NCBI GenBank assembly: GCA_026419785.1
Contig: JAODTK010005420.1
Span: 310,001 to 374,000 of the forward strand
Length of the DNA: 64,000 nucleotides
Source of the DNA: Sclerodactyla briareus
Lineage: Eukaryota; Echinodermata; Holothuroidea; Dendrochirotida; Sclerodactylidae
Reading direction: 5' to 3'
The notes beneath the pieces were generated by a model. It was not told the origin of the DNA. It saw nothing but the letters and a program-made list of their open reading frames with translations, and searched no databases. Shown piece after piece: positions 25,382 to 36,784 of the stretch. Each line of letters begins with the position of its first letter. Positions within the stretch are counted from its first letter, which is position 1. A program made the position numbers and the translations under genes.

Positions 25382-25389
25382 ACTGCATA
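25382..25389. repeat. Left target-site duplication ACTGCATA
   Basis: Identical to the 8 bases at 27073-27080 on the other side of the hAT-type element. Confidence 0.85.
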
Positions 25390-27072
25390 CAGGGGCGTAT
25401 ATACATTAAATTCCAGGGGGTGTGAAGCATTTTGAGACCGACAGATTTTTCGGGAGACCGATTCTTATTATCGGTTTTTAAATAACCAAGGCTGCGCCGT
25501 GCTGGTCGTGGAGGGAACCCTGGTTCCCCGACTGGGTGGCCAATCGTTCCCCCCTCCCCTTTGGAATTTTTGGAAACCTGACACCCTCAGACGCAAAATG
25601 GTGCTATCCTATAGATTTTCTACCTGAATTACCTATTAAAATATTCGTTTTTCTTCCAACATATTTTTTTTCTTCCCGACTACGTAACTGTGTGGGTTAA
25701 GATAACGTGTGTCAAAACGGTCTGTAACCTAGCGACATGAATACCTGTGCACGTCTTATTTGGTTCATATTAAGATTACTAATTGCGGTACGCCTGGATA
25801 TGAGTTATATGACACTTGACTTTTCGAAGTGTGACCTAATTCACATAATGATGACTGGTACATTGAAGACTGTGGAGAATGAGACTCACATCATGGTCTT
25901 ACACAGCCTAGAGCTGATACCGATATATACACTATTGTGTTCGTGGGGCTGAACTTGGCACACATGTCCCATCATGTTAAATCAATTTTCTGCACACCAG
26001 TGCGTCACCAGACTTTTTTTACTAGGGAGGCATAAGGGGGGGGGGGCCACAGGAATTTTGTAGGGTTCGGCACGAGAATACTAATCTGAGCGTAAGCGCC
26101 ACCATATGTTGCGCGGAGCGTACAATAAATTTTTTTGGTTGCGCAAGCCCCCAGATGGCCCGGAAATGACCTCTCCGAGCGTTTTGAGGAGCTGCATGTC
26201 CAAGCTTCAATCGGCATTTTGTGATCACAAATTCTATAATCGGTGGAAATTTTAATATTTTGTCAGACCTCGGTCTTATTGATGCTCCGACTTTTTGGCA
26301 GATGGTCAATAATTGTGCTCCACACTTCTGTCAACAGTGTGCGCGAAAGCGCTAATTTTTCTGGGTTTCCGGCAATCATCTCTGAGAACAGGATCTCACC
26401 AGAAAATTTGAGACATTCACTATTTCAGCGGACTCTACTGGCCCCCAACCATGATATGACGTCAGAAGGAGTTACCTGGAGAAAACCGTTGAAAATCGTG
26501 AAGAAAGCAGTCTGATAGCTTACTGCAGTTCAAATGGAGTGGTCGAGGAGGAGAAAGGAAAAACGAGGCTAAAGGGTTAGTTTAGTAATTAAAAAGAGGT
26601 GGACTGTAGTTCTCAAGGTCAAGGAGAATGTTGTTTGTGTATAATTCCAGTATTTCCAACTCACGGATATGTATGAGTTAGGGGCCAGTGAGGTAGAAAC
26701 TTCCCCATAGAGTGAGCGGAGGGAGGATGACGGGAAAGCGACGGAACCAAAACCCACCACTGTTAGTACACTCGCGAAGCCCGAATTTTTTTCACTTTTT
26801 TATCGCATTCGAGGCGAATGTGGCACAATACTGCCTTTCTTGTGATATTTTTTGTTGTGTTTTGCCAGATCTATTTCAAACTGGTAGTCGAATAAGGATA
26901 CGAATTTTTAATACCTATTAGTACGGTAGGTCATGGCTATATTTCAATCATTTTTCACGACTCGAGCGGAGAGAGGACCGACAGTTTGTCGCCCAGAGAC
27001 AGACATTCTGCTGATTTTCACAGGGGGGTTGTCACACCCCACAACCCCCCCTCCCCAGTATGTACGCCCCTG
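25390..27072. mobile_element. hAT-type non-autonomous element, 1.7 kb, with perfect 8-bp target duplication
   Basis: The left end CAGGGGCGTATATAC and the inverse of the right end CAGGGGCGTACATAC match at 14 of 15 positions. The flanks are ACTGCATA at 25382-25389 and ACTGCATA at 27073-27080, an exact 8-bp duplication, as left by hAT-superfamily insertion. Subterminal words GACCGACAG match on both sides. The interior shows no hAT transposase (no readable BED finger or dimerisation region), so this is a non-autonomous or decayed copy. It is inserted within the foldback-type element. Confidence 0.85.
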
Positions 27073-27080
27073 ACTGCATA
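27073..27080. repeat. Right target-site duplication ACTGCATA
   Basis: Identical to the 8 bases at 25382-25389. Confidence 0.85.
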
Positions 27081-28559
27081 TAGTATTAGTTCAAAGGTTT
27101 GAGGTTTGTGAGGAGGGCATATGATTGAGCATACCTAGATTTGTATAGCTCTCAGTTGACAGTCTTACAACCCACATTACTTCTGTGGCACAACCTGGGC
27201 CTCGTGCCGTTCATCATGTGGGGAAAATTATGATCGCCACGAGTTCACCCTTTCGATACGGGGGCTCCGCTTTTAGATTCAGCTGTGGATCACGGTTCAA
27301 GAAAATAATAAAAAGTCAATCATCTCAACACATTGCCCCAAAGATGTCCATGTGTTTAACGGAGAGCTTGTGGATCAGAAGCGGGGCGTGCGCAGGATTT
27401 CCTGAAAGAGGGGCGATTTCCCCGACGATTCCCCCAGGAATTTCGGATGTTAGCTCGCCGAAGTTGCACCTCACCCTAACCTACACACAAAACCTCATTT
27501 TCATGTAGTCATTTTTCCAACTTCCATTTTTTCCTAAAATTTTTGCGCTTTTTTCCTTCGTTATCTCACATCTCTCGCTTTGGCCTCTCCCCTACACATC
27601 CCGACGCTCCCCGGACACCCCTCTCGATTCTTTTCCCGACGGGGGGGGGGGGGGTTCACTGCTGAAGTCCCCGACCGAAGGGGGCCTCCTGTCCCCCCCC
27701 CAACTCTTCCCCCCCCCCCACTCCCGCTGGACGTCGCTCCCCTGTCCAGAAGTTCACCAGCTGACTCGAAGAGACGATGAGGGACTGGTAGGGAAATTCC
27801 CAAAGTTATGTTAGCGGCCAACTTTCGGTTTATAGGCTTAGGCCAAGCTTCGTGTTGTATTTGACAGAGTACGTCAGAACTGATGAGTCAGTATATACAT
27901 ATGTTCAAGTTGACGAGCGATTCGGGGCTGAGGAATGCCACAACGCCGGTTTTCCACCCACGCAAAAATCTACGTTGATTGCCTTTGTCCACACAAATTA
28001 TGGGCGTTTTAAGTCACCCTGGTTTCACTCTTTGATTTTGATAACTCTATGGTGGCCGAGAAAGAAAGCGTCGATCCCTAAAAGAAAATCAGACCCGCCA
28101 CTCCTGATCAAAATAAAATAACGGAACGGGGGCGATAGTTTGGGCGGAGGAACGAAAACATGGCCGCATCATTTTTTCCATCACCTTGTTTGTTTTTTAT
28201 TTCAGATATGAGGCCGTGGGTAGCTTGGAAATCTAGATTTTTTTCTGAGGACCTGTAACTCGGTAAATGCAATCTGTCATGAGCTGTGGGTAGAGTCCTT
28301 GGAGCCGGCGTGCTGAGATGCATCATATATGTCCGACTTGGGTAATTATTTTCACTCGGTCCATGGGGCGAATTAAAAAAGCTGTTTTGAAGCATTTCCT
28401 AGCCTCAACTCGGCCTGAAATAGCAGTTTTTAACCACTATTGAAGAGCATCTATGCGAATCGGAGCATGTCAAATTGAAGAATTGCAAATTTCATCACGG
28501 GGACACTAAATTCGGATTCTACGGTCGAATACCTGGTTCAACAATATTTGTTTGACAAT

Positions 28560-28955
28560 ACCGCCACTTTGATTTTGTGTACTGTACACTCCGCCCGGGT
28601 AAGGGTAAAATACATATCGGAAAGAAAATGCATTGAGAAATCGATTGGAACCATTTTCAGAGCCGTCAAGCCCCGAATCGGGACCTCGTTTTGAGGCGTT
28701 ATGGTTACGTTTCCGTGAACCAACCCCCCCCCCCCCCCTTAAAAAAATTAAAAAAATTAAAAAAATTAAAAAAATTAAAAAAATTTTTTTATCATTATCG
28801 GTAAGTGATTCATTATCGGTCAAGTTTTGTATCATTATCGGTTATGTGATTCATAAAAAAAAGTTACTACTTCATTTATCGGTCAAATTGGCATTATCGG
28901 TTAAAGAAATTGTTACTTCATTATCGGTTAGACCCATGATTCATTATCGGTTGTA
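28560..28955 (-). repeat. Right inverted arm of the foldback-type element
   Basis: Inverse of the left arm. The iterated motif appears here as CATTATCGGT. An A/T microsatellite and a run of about 15 C (28723-28738) are inserted between its inner and outer halves. Confidence 0.85.
28739..28790. repeat. (TTAAAAAAA)n microsatellite
   Basis: Five or more copies of a 9-bp TTAAAAAAA unit directly follow a C homopolymer. The left arm has no equivalent block, so it expanded after the arms formed. Confidence 0.85.
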
Positions 28956-28959
28956 ACAT

Positions 28960-29737
28960 AGGCGGACCGCCGCCGCCTCTTCTGCACGACTACTGTCCAT
29001 GAACCAATATGATAGGTATTCCACCTCGCCTCCGATTCGGCTCCAAAAATGTCAATATATCCGCCAAATTTGATGTCGAGTAATTCTATCTACTAGATTA
29101 TTGGTCCGCAACATCATAAATTGGTAAACATTTTCATGACCGTTTATTTATTGATATTGTTTTTTTCTTGTAATGATAACTTTTTGATTGCACTCACGTT
29201 TCTTTGGAAGGTTGAAATACGGTAACTACAGGAAGTCTGTTACCAATTTTTGAAATTCTCACGCGTGTAGCTTGGGCCTCAGGGCTATGTGTATCATGTA
29301 TACTGGTTACGCGAAAAATGGTAATTCCCTCCATTGCGGAAATCGTGACGTTACTTTAGTATCTTCTGTACTACTACTAGTATTCTTGTGAGTTAACAGC
29401 ACTGTACCAATTGCATTATTCAATTCCCCCCCTTTTCCATTCCACTAACCTCCCCTCCTGCCTAGAGATGGAGACATTGATTTCAGAATCAGATGTATAT
29501 ATGGTAAAACAAACTAACAAACTAACTTCGCTTGTACCGTAACCTACTCCGCAGGGTCCAGGTAGGCCTAGGTCTATAGCGCTAACCCAATGCTAAACCT
29601 GAAACATTACATAGTTAGTGCGCACTAGTATTGACTTTGTGTAGGAAAAATTTGGCATTTTACCTGTGAGTTAGGGCTTTTTGTTTTGGGCCCCTCTCGG
29701 TTGAGGAAAGGCTTAGCCTCCAAATATTTGGAGGAGG
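28960..29737. other. No gene recognised
   Basis: Stretch between the foldback-type element and the next hAT-type element. No coding signal or clear repeat is seen. Confidence 0.3.
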
Positions 29738-29745
29738 GGGAAGAC
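29738..29745. repeat. Left target-site duplication GGGAAGAC
   Basis: Identical to 33000-33007. Confidence 0.85.
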
Positions 29746-32700
29746 TAGTGTTTCAATGATTATCTGAATCAGCCCGATTATGGCATAATCGGAATCCGTA
29801 TTGGAATCGGTAAATTACTCCATCTAGGTTCCGATCACGATGATCGGCCGATTACCCATAACACATGGGCATCAGAAATTTCAAATTCCAACTCCCGCTC
29901 AAAAATTGGAACATACTATATCCGTAAACACAATTCAAATATCACACCCGTTTAAGCAAAACCTTTCTTGCAATTCCACAAGTGCTGGCACCCCCCCCCT
30001 CCGAAACCGCCCTCCCCGATATATAAACCTACTCACGAACATCGTCATTCCGCCGTACATCGGGTATATGCGGTGCATCGCGCTATACCTCACATGTGAC
30101 ATGAGACACCCTCAACTACGAATGCGTGTTCTCCACAGGTCCCCAAATTTTGTCCCGGTGGTGATCGCCGTCCTGGGGGTAGGGTCTCAAGAGGGGGGGG
30201 TGGTGTCCCCCTCCCCTTTGGAAATTTTTAGACCTCGAAAAGTGGCTAGATTGGCAAATGGTGCAATCTTTGGTGCCATATTTGCGTTGCAGTATCTCAC
30301 AGAAGCTCCATTTTAACACGCAGTGTTTTTCATTTTCAACGATAGCAGAGTGAAAAAAAAAATCTTCAAAATTGCGGCAAAAATAAGTTGATCGAAAACT
30401 GTCAGCAAGGTTGCCAGTCGGAACTGTGATGCTGCCTTCCACATATTCTGAGGGAGATGGTAGCCATATCCATGTTCTATTCAGTGAAGTGGAAGCGAAT
30501 CTGAGGTGTAATAAGAACGTGTGAAACAATCGGCCCCCCTGCCTCCGGATCCACTAGACCCCCACTCTCGCCAACGTCTGGACCGTCCTCCACTCTAACC
30601 CTACTCTAACCCGACCCTCCCCTCCCTCCACCCTCCAGTCGGCAAGCCCGTTCCGAGTGTATGCACCCACCCTTCATGATTCTCATAAGCACGTACGACA
30701 AATAACGCGCATTGAACTTTCTGGATTTTTACAGTATACAAGCCCATGTCATTATAAGACAAATATATTTCTATCACAGTCCTAGAGCATTCCCAATAGC
30801 AGGCCTACCATATCGGCGCGATTCATTTAACAGCTGAGTATTGAACTTGTGATTCAATCTTGGTTACGCGACTCGAACTCTTGGCATTCGATTCTATTGA
30901 GTTTACAAATGTCCCAACCAATGCTGGCTAATTGACCCATCAGGGGGCTTGACTTTCTGGTGCATTAACTCTTCCATGTGATCTCCATTCTCCATATACA
31001 ATCAGGGCCTAGCGCGAGTGAGCAGACCGGCGACATCAAGGCTCAGATAATCTGCCATTTTTTTTCTGTAAACTCTATCTTTCAAGTGATTTTTTTTCTC
31101 TTAAAAATTTTGGAAACGTTAAACATCCTGTGTTTGCTCCCCAGCTCAGCGTTTTCGGTCTCAAATGGTCCGATTATAGCATGATCGGAATCCGTATGGG
31201 TAAATTGCCGATCAAAAAGGTCCGTCATAACATACAGATTATGCAAAACAACCTAGAGCGACCTAAACTGGACAATTACTGTTCAAAATTGACCGACACG
31301 ATCGCTAATTATCGTGTATGCTGATTGCTGAAACAAACAAGTTTTGGTAAGTTTGCTACATTGTTTTCGGCACGTAGCCCCCTTCTCCTTTTCCGATAAT
31401 TACAACTACCAACATGAACACATCATGCACTGAATTGTACCAAGTAGCCTACACAAGCCCAATTTAAAAAACGCATGCTGGTGCCTACGATTGCATCAAT
31501 ACGAAGCAAATCACAACCTCACAAGTGTTGTAACTGTGATAAAAAACCATTGCTAAAGCTATTAATTACAATCTTGCTCCCATTATCAGTAATAAGTCCC
31601 TGATTGAAAGGAGTTGTATGTTGGCCTACGCAAATAACAGCTGAATTTTACAAAACAAATACGGCAATCCCCGATTCCCGTGTCCAAGAGACGGCTCCGA
31701 ACTATTATGTCAATACCAAAAGCCCATGCTACTGATGCGAGAGAGAATCGAGCTGTGATGTGTCGACTGTCCTAAATTCTAGCCCGAGATTGTACGTACA
31801 TGCATTACCGTGTTGTCTATATGAATACCGTGTTGGTCTCTATGAATCCGGTGTAGTTGACCAATGGTGTATGCACTCGTGATGAACGAGCCGTGAGTGT
31901 AGCGCTCGCACGTGGAGGCGGGAAAGTGTGGGGAATATCTTGCTTCTTTTGTATAGACTGTAGCTGCGGCAATCAGGCACTTGGGAGTCCAGTTTATGTC
32001 ATGAGTGTAGGGTTTGGGAGAAAAGACAAAATGCCGGGATGATGACCGAGCGACAGCAGAAACGAAACTTTTTATCATGAATATCGCTATGAGTGACATT
32101 GTACAGGTGCCTGGTTGTTGTTTTTGGTCGGGCGGTCAAGGTTTTTGACCGGGCGTTAGCTTTCTGTCGGGCGCTTTGACATTTTCAATTTTGTCGGGGC
32201 GGCGCGGCCCGCGCACAACCGTGGTGGAGAACATGCGAATGGCATGCGCTACCACATAACCATTGTCTCGATTTGGCATTGAATACAGAAGCAAAACACG
32301 ACCTGGAATCTGATTGTTGAATATGCTTGAAATCATTGCGAAAACTACTAATTATCACCGTTGTACATGTACCCAGTGAGAATTGGTGACTGAACAACAT
32401 TCATTCATGGCATTGAGTAACGTAGTCTACGCGAGTCACAGGCCACAGCAACATTTTAGTGAATCGGCGACTGCTACCGCTCGAGTGTTTCAGTCTTAAT
32501 CACAGGGCCAATGGGAAAACTCCATAGACGTTAAGGTGTGTGGAGAGATGATCGAACGTTGATGTTACGCACTACAATGTGTACAAACAATAACACTGTT
32601 GTTTGTGTACGGTGTATGCACAGGAAACGTTATTTTCAGGTTCTCGTGACCAGCTGGCCGTGCGTATCAACTTTATGATATTCACAAGAGTATCGGAGCT

Positions 32701-32999
32701 CCCGAATCCATTTTGAAAGCTGCGTATCTTATTTTGTTTCCTCACCAGGAACCAAACATATGCATGCAATAAAAAGATGGAATCTGTTAAGTGTTGACTT
32801 GAAAAAGCTGATTATGGACTACCCAGGTAGGTCTATTGATGGGATTTAAACTCAGGGAAGTTGCCTTACGTAATGCAATAACATGTGAACGTGTAATGTG
32901 CTGACTTGAATAATCGGTATCGGTATCGTACTGATTATGGAAAAAAAAAATCGGTAATCGGTGTAACAATCCGATATCGGCATAATCGTTTGAACACTA
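29746..32999. mobile_element. hAT-type element, 3.25 kb, with perfect 8-bp target duplication
   Basis: The left terminus TAGTGTTTCAATGATTAT and the inverse of the right terminus TAGTGTTCAAACGATTAT correspond. The flanks are GGGAAGAC at 29738-29745 and GGGAAGAC at 33000-33007, an exact 8-bp duplication typical of hAT insertion. Subterminal regions on both sides are rich in AATCGG/CCGATT iterations, which are commonly transposase-binding repeats in this superfamily (inference). The longest internal frame (29840-30316, plus, 158 codons) does not resemble a hAT transposase. A block near 31152-31212 repeats the left subterminal sequence. Probably non-autonomous, with material inserted inside. Confidence 0.85.
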
Positions 33000-33007
33000 G
33001 GGAAGAC
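33000..33007. repeat. Right target-site duplication GGGAAGAC
   Basis: Identical to 29738-29745. Confidence 0.85.
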
Positions 33008-34260
33008 ACCTCAGCTCTATACCCCCAGTACCATTCATTTGTTCACCGACGCCAAGATGGCACAAGGAGGGCGCTCCGAAAAGTGCCTGTTGTGCAAAAA
33101 TTCTCCCATTGACTAGTTTGTTGCATGGGGTGCATGGTGTGTTGCATTGCGTTAAGTTGTTTATGGTTTTCCCAATATATCGCACTTTTCAAGTGGCCGA
33201 ACATGGTCAAATTTTGCACACTCCTGAATAGTACAAAACACACATTAACTACCCAAAATTGGACCCATTCTTCCGAATCATGGAACATGGGAGTAAAAAG
33301 GGCCATTTGGGGTTAAAAAAGTCATTTTGCCATGTCTCACTGTTGTTCGAGATGTTCGGTGGTTACAAAATGATACCCGAATAATTCGAGATTTCCTAAC
33401 AATGCAGGAAGTAACAAAATATGACGTTTCCTTGCATTCAGGCGAAATTGCAACAATTTTTTTTTAGAGAGAAACGTGCTCTCCATTCAGTATCTGTACT
33501 ACAGTTACGCTACAGTACAATCCAGACTTCAATCCATGCTTCATCTAGGCCGTTGCTCTCAACAGTCGCTCTGAGACACTGTGAGGCGCAGGGAACTACA
33601 TGGAAAGGACTGGGACTTGGGGTATGTTTGCTTGGAACTGTGGATCCAGGAAGCTAAGTTTTATAGCCCTTGTATAAAGTATTATATAGTCGCAACAAAT
33701 ATCCGGCGGTCCGTGTCCGATGTCGTCAGGCCATGTTTGTTGAGATTAGACAGCTGTCAGGGCTGTGGTGAGGGTCGTCCACTCATGTAAAGAGATGAGT
33801 GAAACACTCTTACATGGCATAATATGTTTGAAACAGGTGTCCACATTGAGGTTCGAAACCCCGCACATGAAGAAAACAGCCTGACTTCAAAATCTCGCAC
33901 ATTGATGGAACATCTGATGGAATTTGTCAGCTATCTGTACTTTAAAGGACGATGGGGAATCCCCTACTCCCGCTGACTATTGACAGGGCCTGTCGCTTGA
34001 CTGAAACAAGTACAGTATCTTACAATCCACAATATACATATGTGATTCTTCATCGACCTAATAAGTAATTACAACACGACCTAAGACTAAATTGGCAAAA
34101 AATCACTGAAATTTGCACCAGAAATACTATCATACATGAATTATCATGAGCCTAGGTTTGGAAAGTGCAAACTGAATGAGCCACTATATCCTACACCCAC
34201 TCCTCTCCTCTAACAACCCCGTAGGAAGTGAGCCGGTTATTCAATAAATTCTTTGTGTAA
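33008..34260. other. No gene recognised
   Basis: Short unrecognised frames only. A GGTTCGAAACC word at about 33849 resembles a Pol III B box, but no tRNA-like fold or A box accompanies it. Confidence 0.3.
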
Positions 34261-34269
34261 TATTGACGA

Positions 34270-34560
34270 CAGTGGCGTACGCACGGGGTGGGGCATTTTG
34301 GGGTCAGACCCCCCCCCCATGACCCAGGATATCAATGAATTTTCACCACAAAAACTGCATTTTTTGCAGTTCAGTAGAAGTTTTGATCTGTGAATTTAGG
34401 CAATTATTGCAGCAGCATGCATCTAGGGGCTCATAAATTGTACTTTTTGTCAATAGGAAGGGTGACTGATGGGAGACCATATATGAGGGCGCACTGTCCT
34501 TGGTTTTGTCCGACCCTACCCCCCCCCCCTTCCCATGACACATCTCTGCGTACGCTACTG
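34270..34560. mobile_element. MITE of about 290 bp, hAT-like ends
   Basis: The left end CAGTGGCGTACGCA and the inverse of the right end CAGTAGCGTACGCA match at 13 of 14 positions. C/G homopolymers and GTCGGAC/GTCAGAC words are mirrored just inside both ends. The flanks ATTGACGA and ATTGCGTA resemble a diverged 8-bp target duplication. There is no coding capacity. Confidence 0.75.
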
Positions 34561-34564
34561 ATTG

Positions 34565-35420
34565 CGTATATTACTTCAATGCAAAACCTCAATTACTATC
34601 TAGTGCAACGCTCTCATGACAATTTCTGTTAAATCAATACCAGATTGTCCTGAAATTACGAGCCTACGAATGAAAACGACAGGTGTGCCATGCATTTGGC
34701 GTCAATTATACATCATTTGGTGATCTTCACTTTATAATTTGTGTTATCGATGGTATGAGTACTTCAATAAATTCAGAACCCCCGAAAACCTATAAAACGA
34801 CGTACTGGACAACTACAGCCAGTACATGTGTCCAAAAGAGTTCGCGATAAAGCGATTTATCCTTGCTAAACGGGGCCGCCATCGTGAATTTATATGCACC
34901 CATGCTGGAAAAACACAAATTGGAAACAGGTGGTTTTGAGTACTATGGACATGGGAAGAAGTGAAGGAAGTACAAGTTTCAAGATTTTATATGAAATGTT
35001 CACTCCTCTGTTTATTGCGACCATAACAGCATACACTATTATGAATCCTGATGGTGGGCCCGATTGATGATGAACAGGATCTGTGAAGAAGGTTTCCATT
35101 GGTAATCATGTAGGTGGCCAGAAAATAGACGGTAAGGCGCCATTTTAGCTGCGGGGGAGAGCACTATAAAGTCCATCTGGTATCGTTAGGTTTGTTTTTG
35201 TTTGTGGGTTTAGTCCGTTCGTTTGTTAGTTTGTCCCTTGTGTTGTCAGTTCATTCATAACTTCTTAAACCATACATGCGATCTGTTTGAAACTTGGTAG
35301 ATGATGCGTTGCTACTGGGACTAGCCTTTAGCTAAATTATGTTCGCAGTGATAGTGTTATTAGATTCTAATTAAATCAAATTAATTAACCCAATTTCCAA
35401 CTTTAATTTTAGCTCTCTGA
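34565..35420. other. No gene recognised
   Basis: AT-rich DNA with a GTTTGTTTTTGTTTG low-complexity patch near 35190-35240. Confidence 0.3.
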
Positions 35421-35424
35421 CCGC

Positions 35425-35720
35425 CAGACAAGTTTGTTTACATTACTCCATCTCTGCTGAGCAGTGTTTACATTATCTGGAAGAATTGTCCAGGGTAAGA
35501 TGATTTGTCTTTCATCACATTCGCCCTAGTTACAATAGACCAGTGCCTCACAGATTTGTTTACATTACATCTTGGTACCAATTTCTAGAAGGGTCAGGGG
35601 AAGGATTTGTCTTTCCATAACATCTCGCCCTAAGTTGAGTTTTGACATTAGTCCTGCCTCGCAGGATTTGTTTACATTACATCCCGATCCAATTTCTCAT
35701 TGGAGACCTAGAAAAGTGTG
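35425..35720. repeat. Tandem repeat, about 117 bp unit, three copies
   Basis: The marker TTTGTTTACATTAC occurs at 35433, 35555 and 35667, preceded in copies two and three by TGCCTC(A/G)CAG and followed by a CCAATTTCT phrase. Confidence 0.65.
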
Positions 35721-35724
35721 GAGG

Positions 35725-36780
35725 CACAGGAATCTTTTCCCTTGGCCATTTGGGCTTGCCGCCCCCCCCACCTAAATGCTGTTCATGGTAACTTGTGGAG
35801 TGTTTCAACTATAACTATAAGTTTCAATGATGTCAGATATTCATTTCTGTGGGAAGTGTCCCACTTTTCACTGGCCACAGGCTTAGGATGAGTACTGAAT
35901 CAATATTATGCCAATGTGGTAGACTTGTTTCTCAAAATGGTTAGGCAGAGGTCAGTCAATGTGCACAAACCTAAATGTGAATGGCGAAAAACATGCAGTG
36001 TATGTGCCACGGAATTTCTCCGTCCACAGCTACCAGGACTTGGCACTTGTTTCCTCTATCACGAGCGGAGCACGATGAACAGTGCTAACATCTCACAACA
36101 CACCCAGGACCTTTGGAATTAAATACGAACGCCTCCGCTTCTTTGAACCGACCTCGATGTCAATATTCCGTGATCCAAACAGAAGAGAGTATTCAAGCAA
36201 TGGTCGGAACAGGGATAGATTGGCCTCACTCTTTGTTGACCGCCTACAAGAAGTCAAGTTCCTCCTAAGACACCCTAGACAACACCTAAAACTAATGACA
36301 AAATTTGATCAAATAAATGTTTCGAATTCCCATGAACTGTTAAGAATAAGACTGGACTGTAGGCCTACCGTAGAGTTTTTATATCTCTATTTTCTAAGCA
36401 GTGTGGCATGCGGCACAACAAAGTCCACAATCAATCATGGAATACAAACCAAACTGGCATTACATAGCCTAATTATTATAAAATTATATACTATACCCTA
36501 CTTCGAACGACCCATTCCCACATTACCTGGTGACTTGTTGCCTAATTTGAGATTAAGGACCTTTAGCACTAGTAGTAAGGCCTAGGCTAGCCCTCCCATT
36601 GAAGTGACGAAATCCATCACCTCATGCCTCCAACTTATCCCTCCGATTACACTGCCTCTTTAACCTTCAAACATCACAAGACCATTGTTCCATCCACTAC
36701 AATCAGTACAATGTTAATTCCTTAGTAGAAGTCGATACTTACAACCTAATTTTTGATCGCGTGATAATTGGAAAAAGAAA
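35725..36780. other. No gene recognised
   Basis: The longest plus-strand frame (36082-36585, 167 codons) has no recognisable domain. Its CTA/ATA-rich codon content resembles translated AT-rich DNA more than a gene. Confidence 0.3.
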
Positions 36781-36784
36781 ATGA

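Larger units (their letters stand above)
21115..28955. mobile_element. Foldback-type element with long iterated inverted arms
   Basis: The left arm (about 21115-21585) and right arm (about 28560-28955) are inverted copies. The outer half of each is made of many direct repeats of ACCGATAATGAATCAC or ACCGATAATGAAGTAAC variants. The inner half is unique sequence that still matches on both sides (TCACGGAAAC, CGTAACCATAA, AAACGAGGTCC, TTCCAATCGATT). The ends read TGTTTACACCCGATAATG and, reversed, TGTTACAACCGATAATG, flanked by TAGTCG and TAGGCG, a possible 6-bp target duplication with one mismatch. Foldback/TU elements and Polintons are known classes with long complex arms; which class applies here is not shown. 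The interior holds nested elements and decayed minus-strand frames. Confidence 0.75.

Noticed and set aside
21115-28955. A Polinton/Maverick
   Set aside because: Length, TIR ends (not AG...CT) and the absence of recognisable polymerase B, integrase, ATPase or capsid words do not support it, although the arms and possible 6-bp flanks leave it formally open.
29840-30316. 158-codon plus-strand frame in the hAT-type element, tested as a transposase
   Set aside because: It lacks the hAT dimerisation region, BED finger and acidic catalytic context, and runs through G/C homopolymers.
33840-33870. Pol III B box (GGTTCGAAACC)
   Set aside because: No A box at the proper distance and no cloverleaf-capable sequence upstream.
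36082-36585. 167-codon plus-strand open frame
   Set aside because: Codon content matches AT-rich DNA and no motif or repeat structure supports coding.
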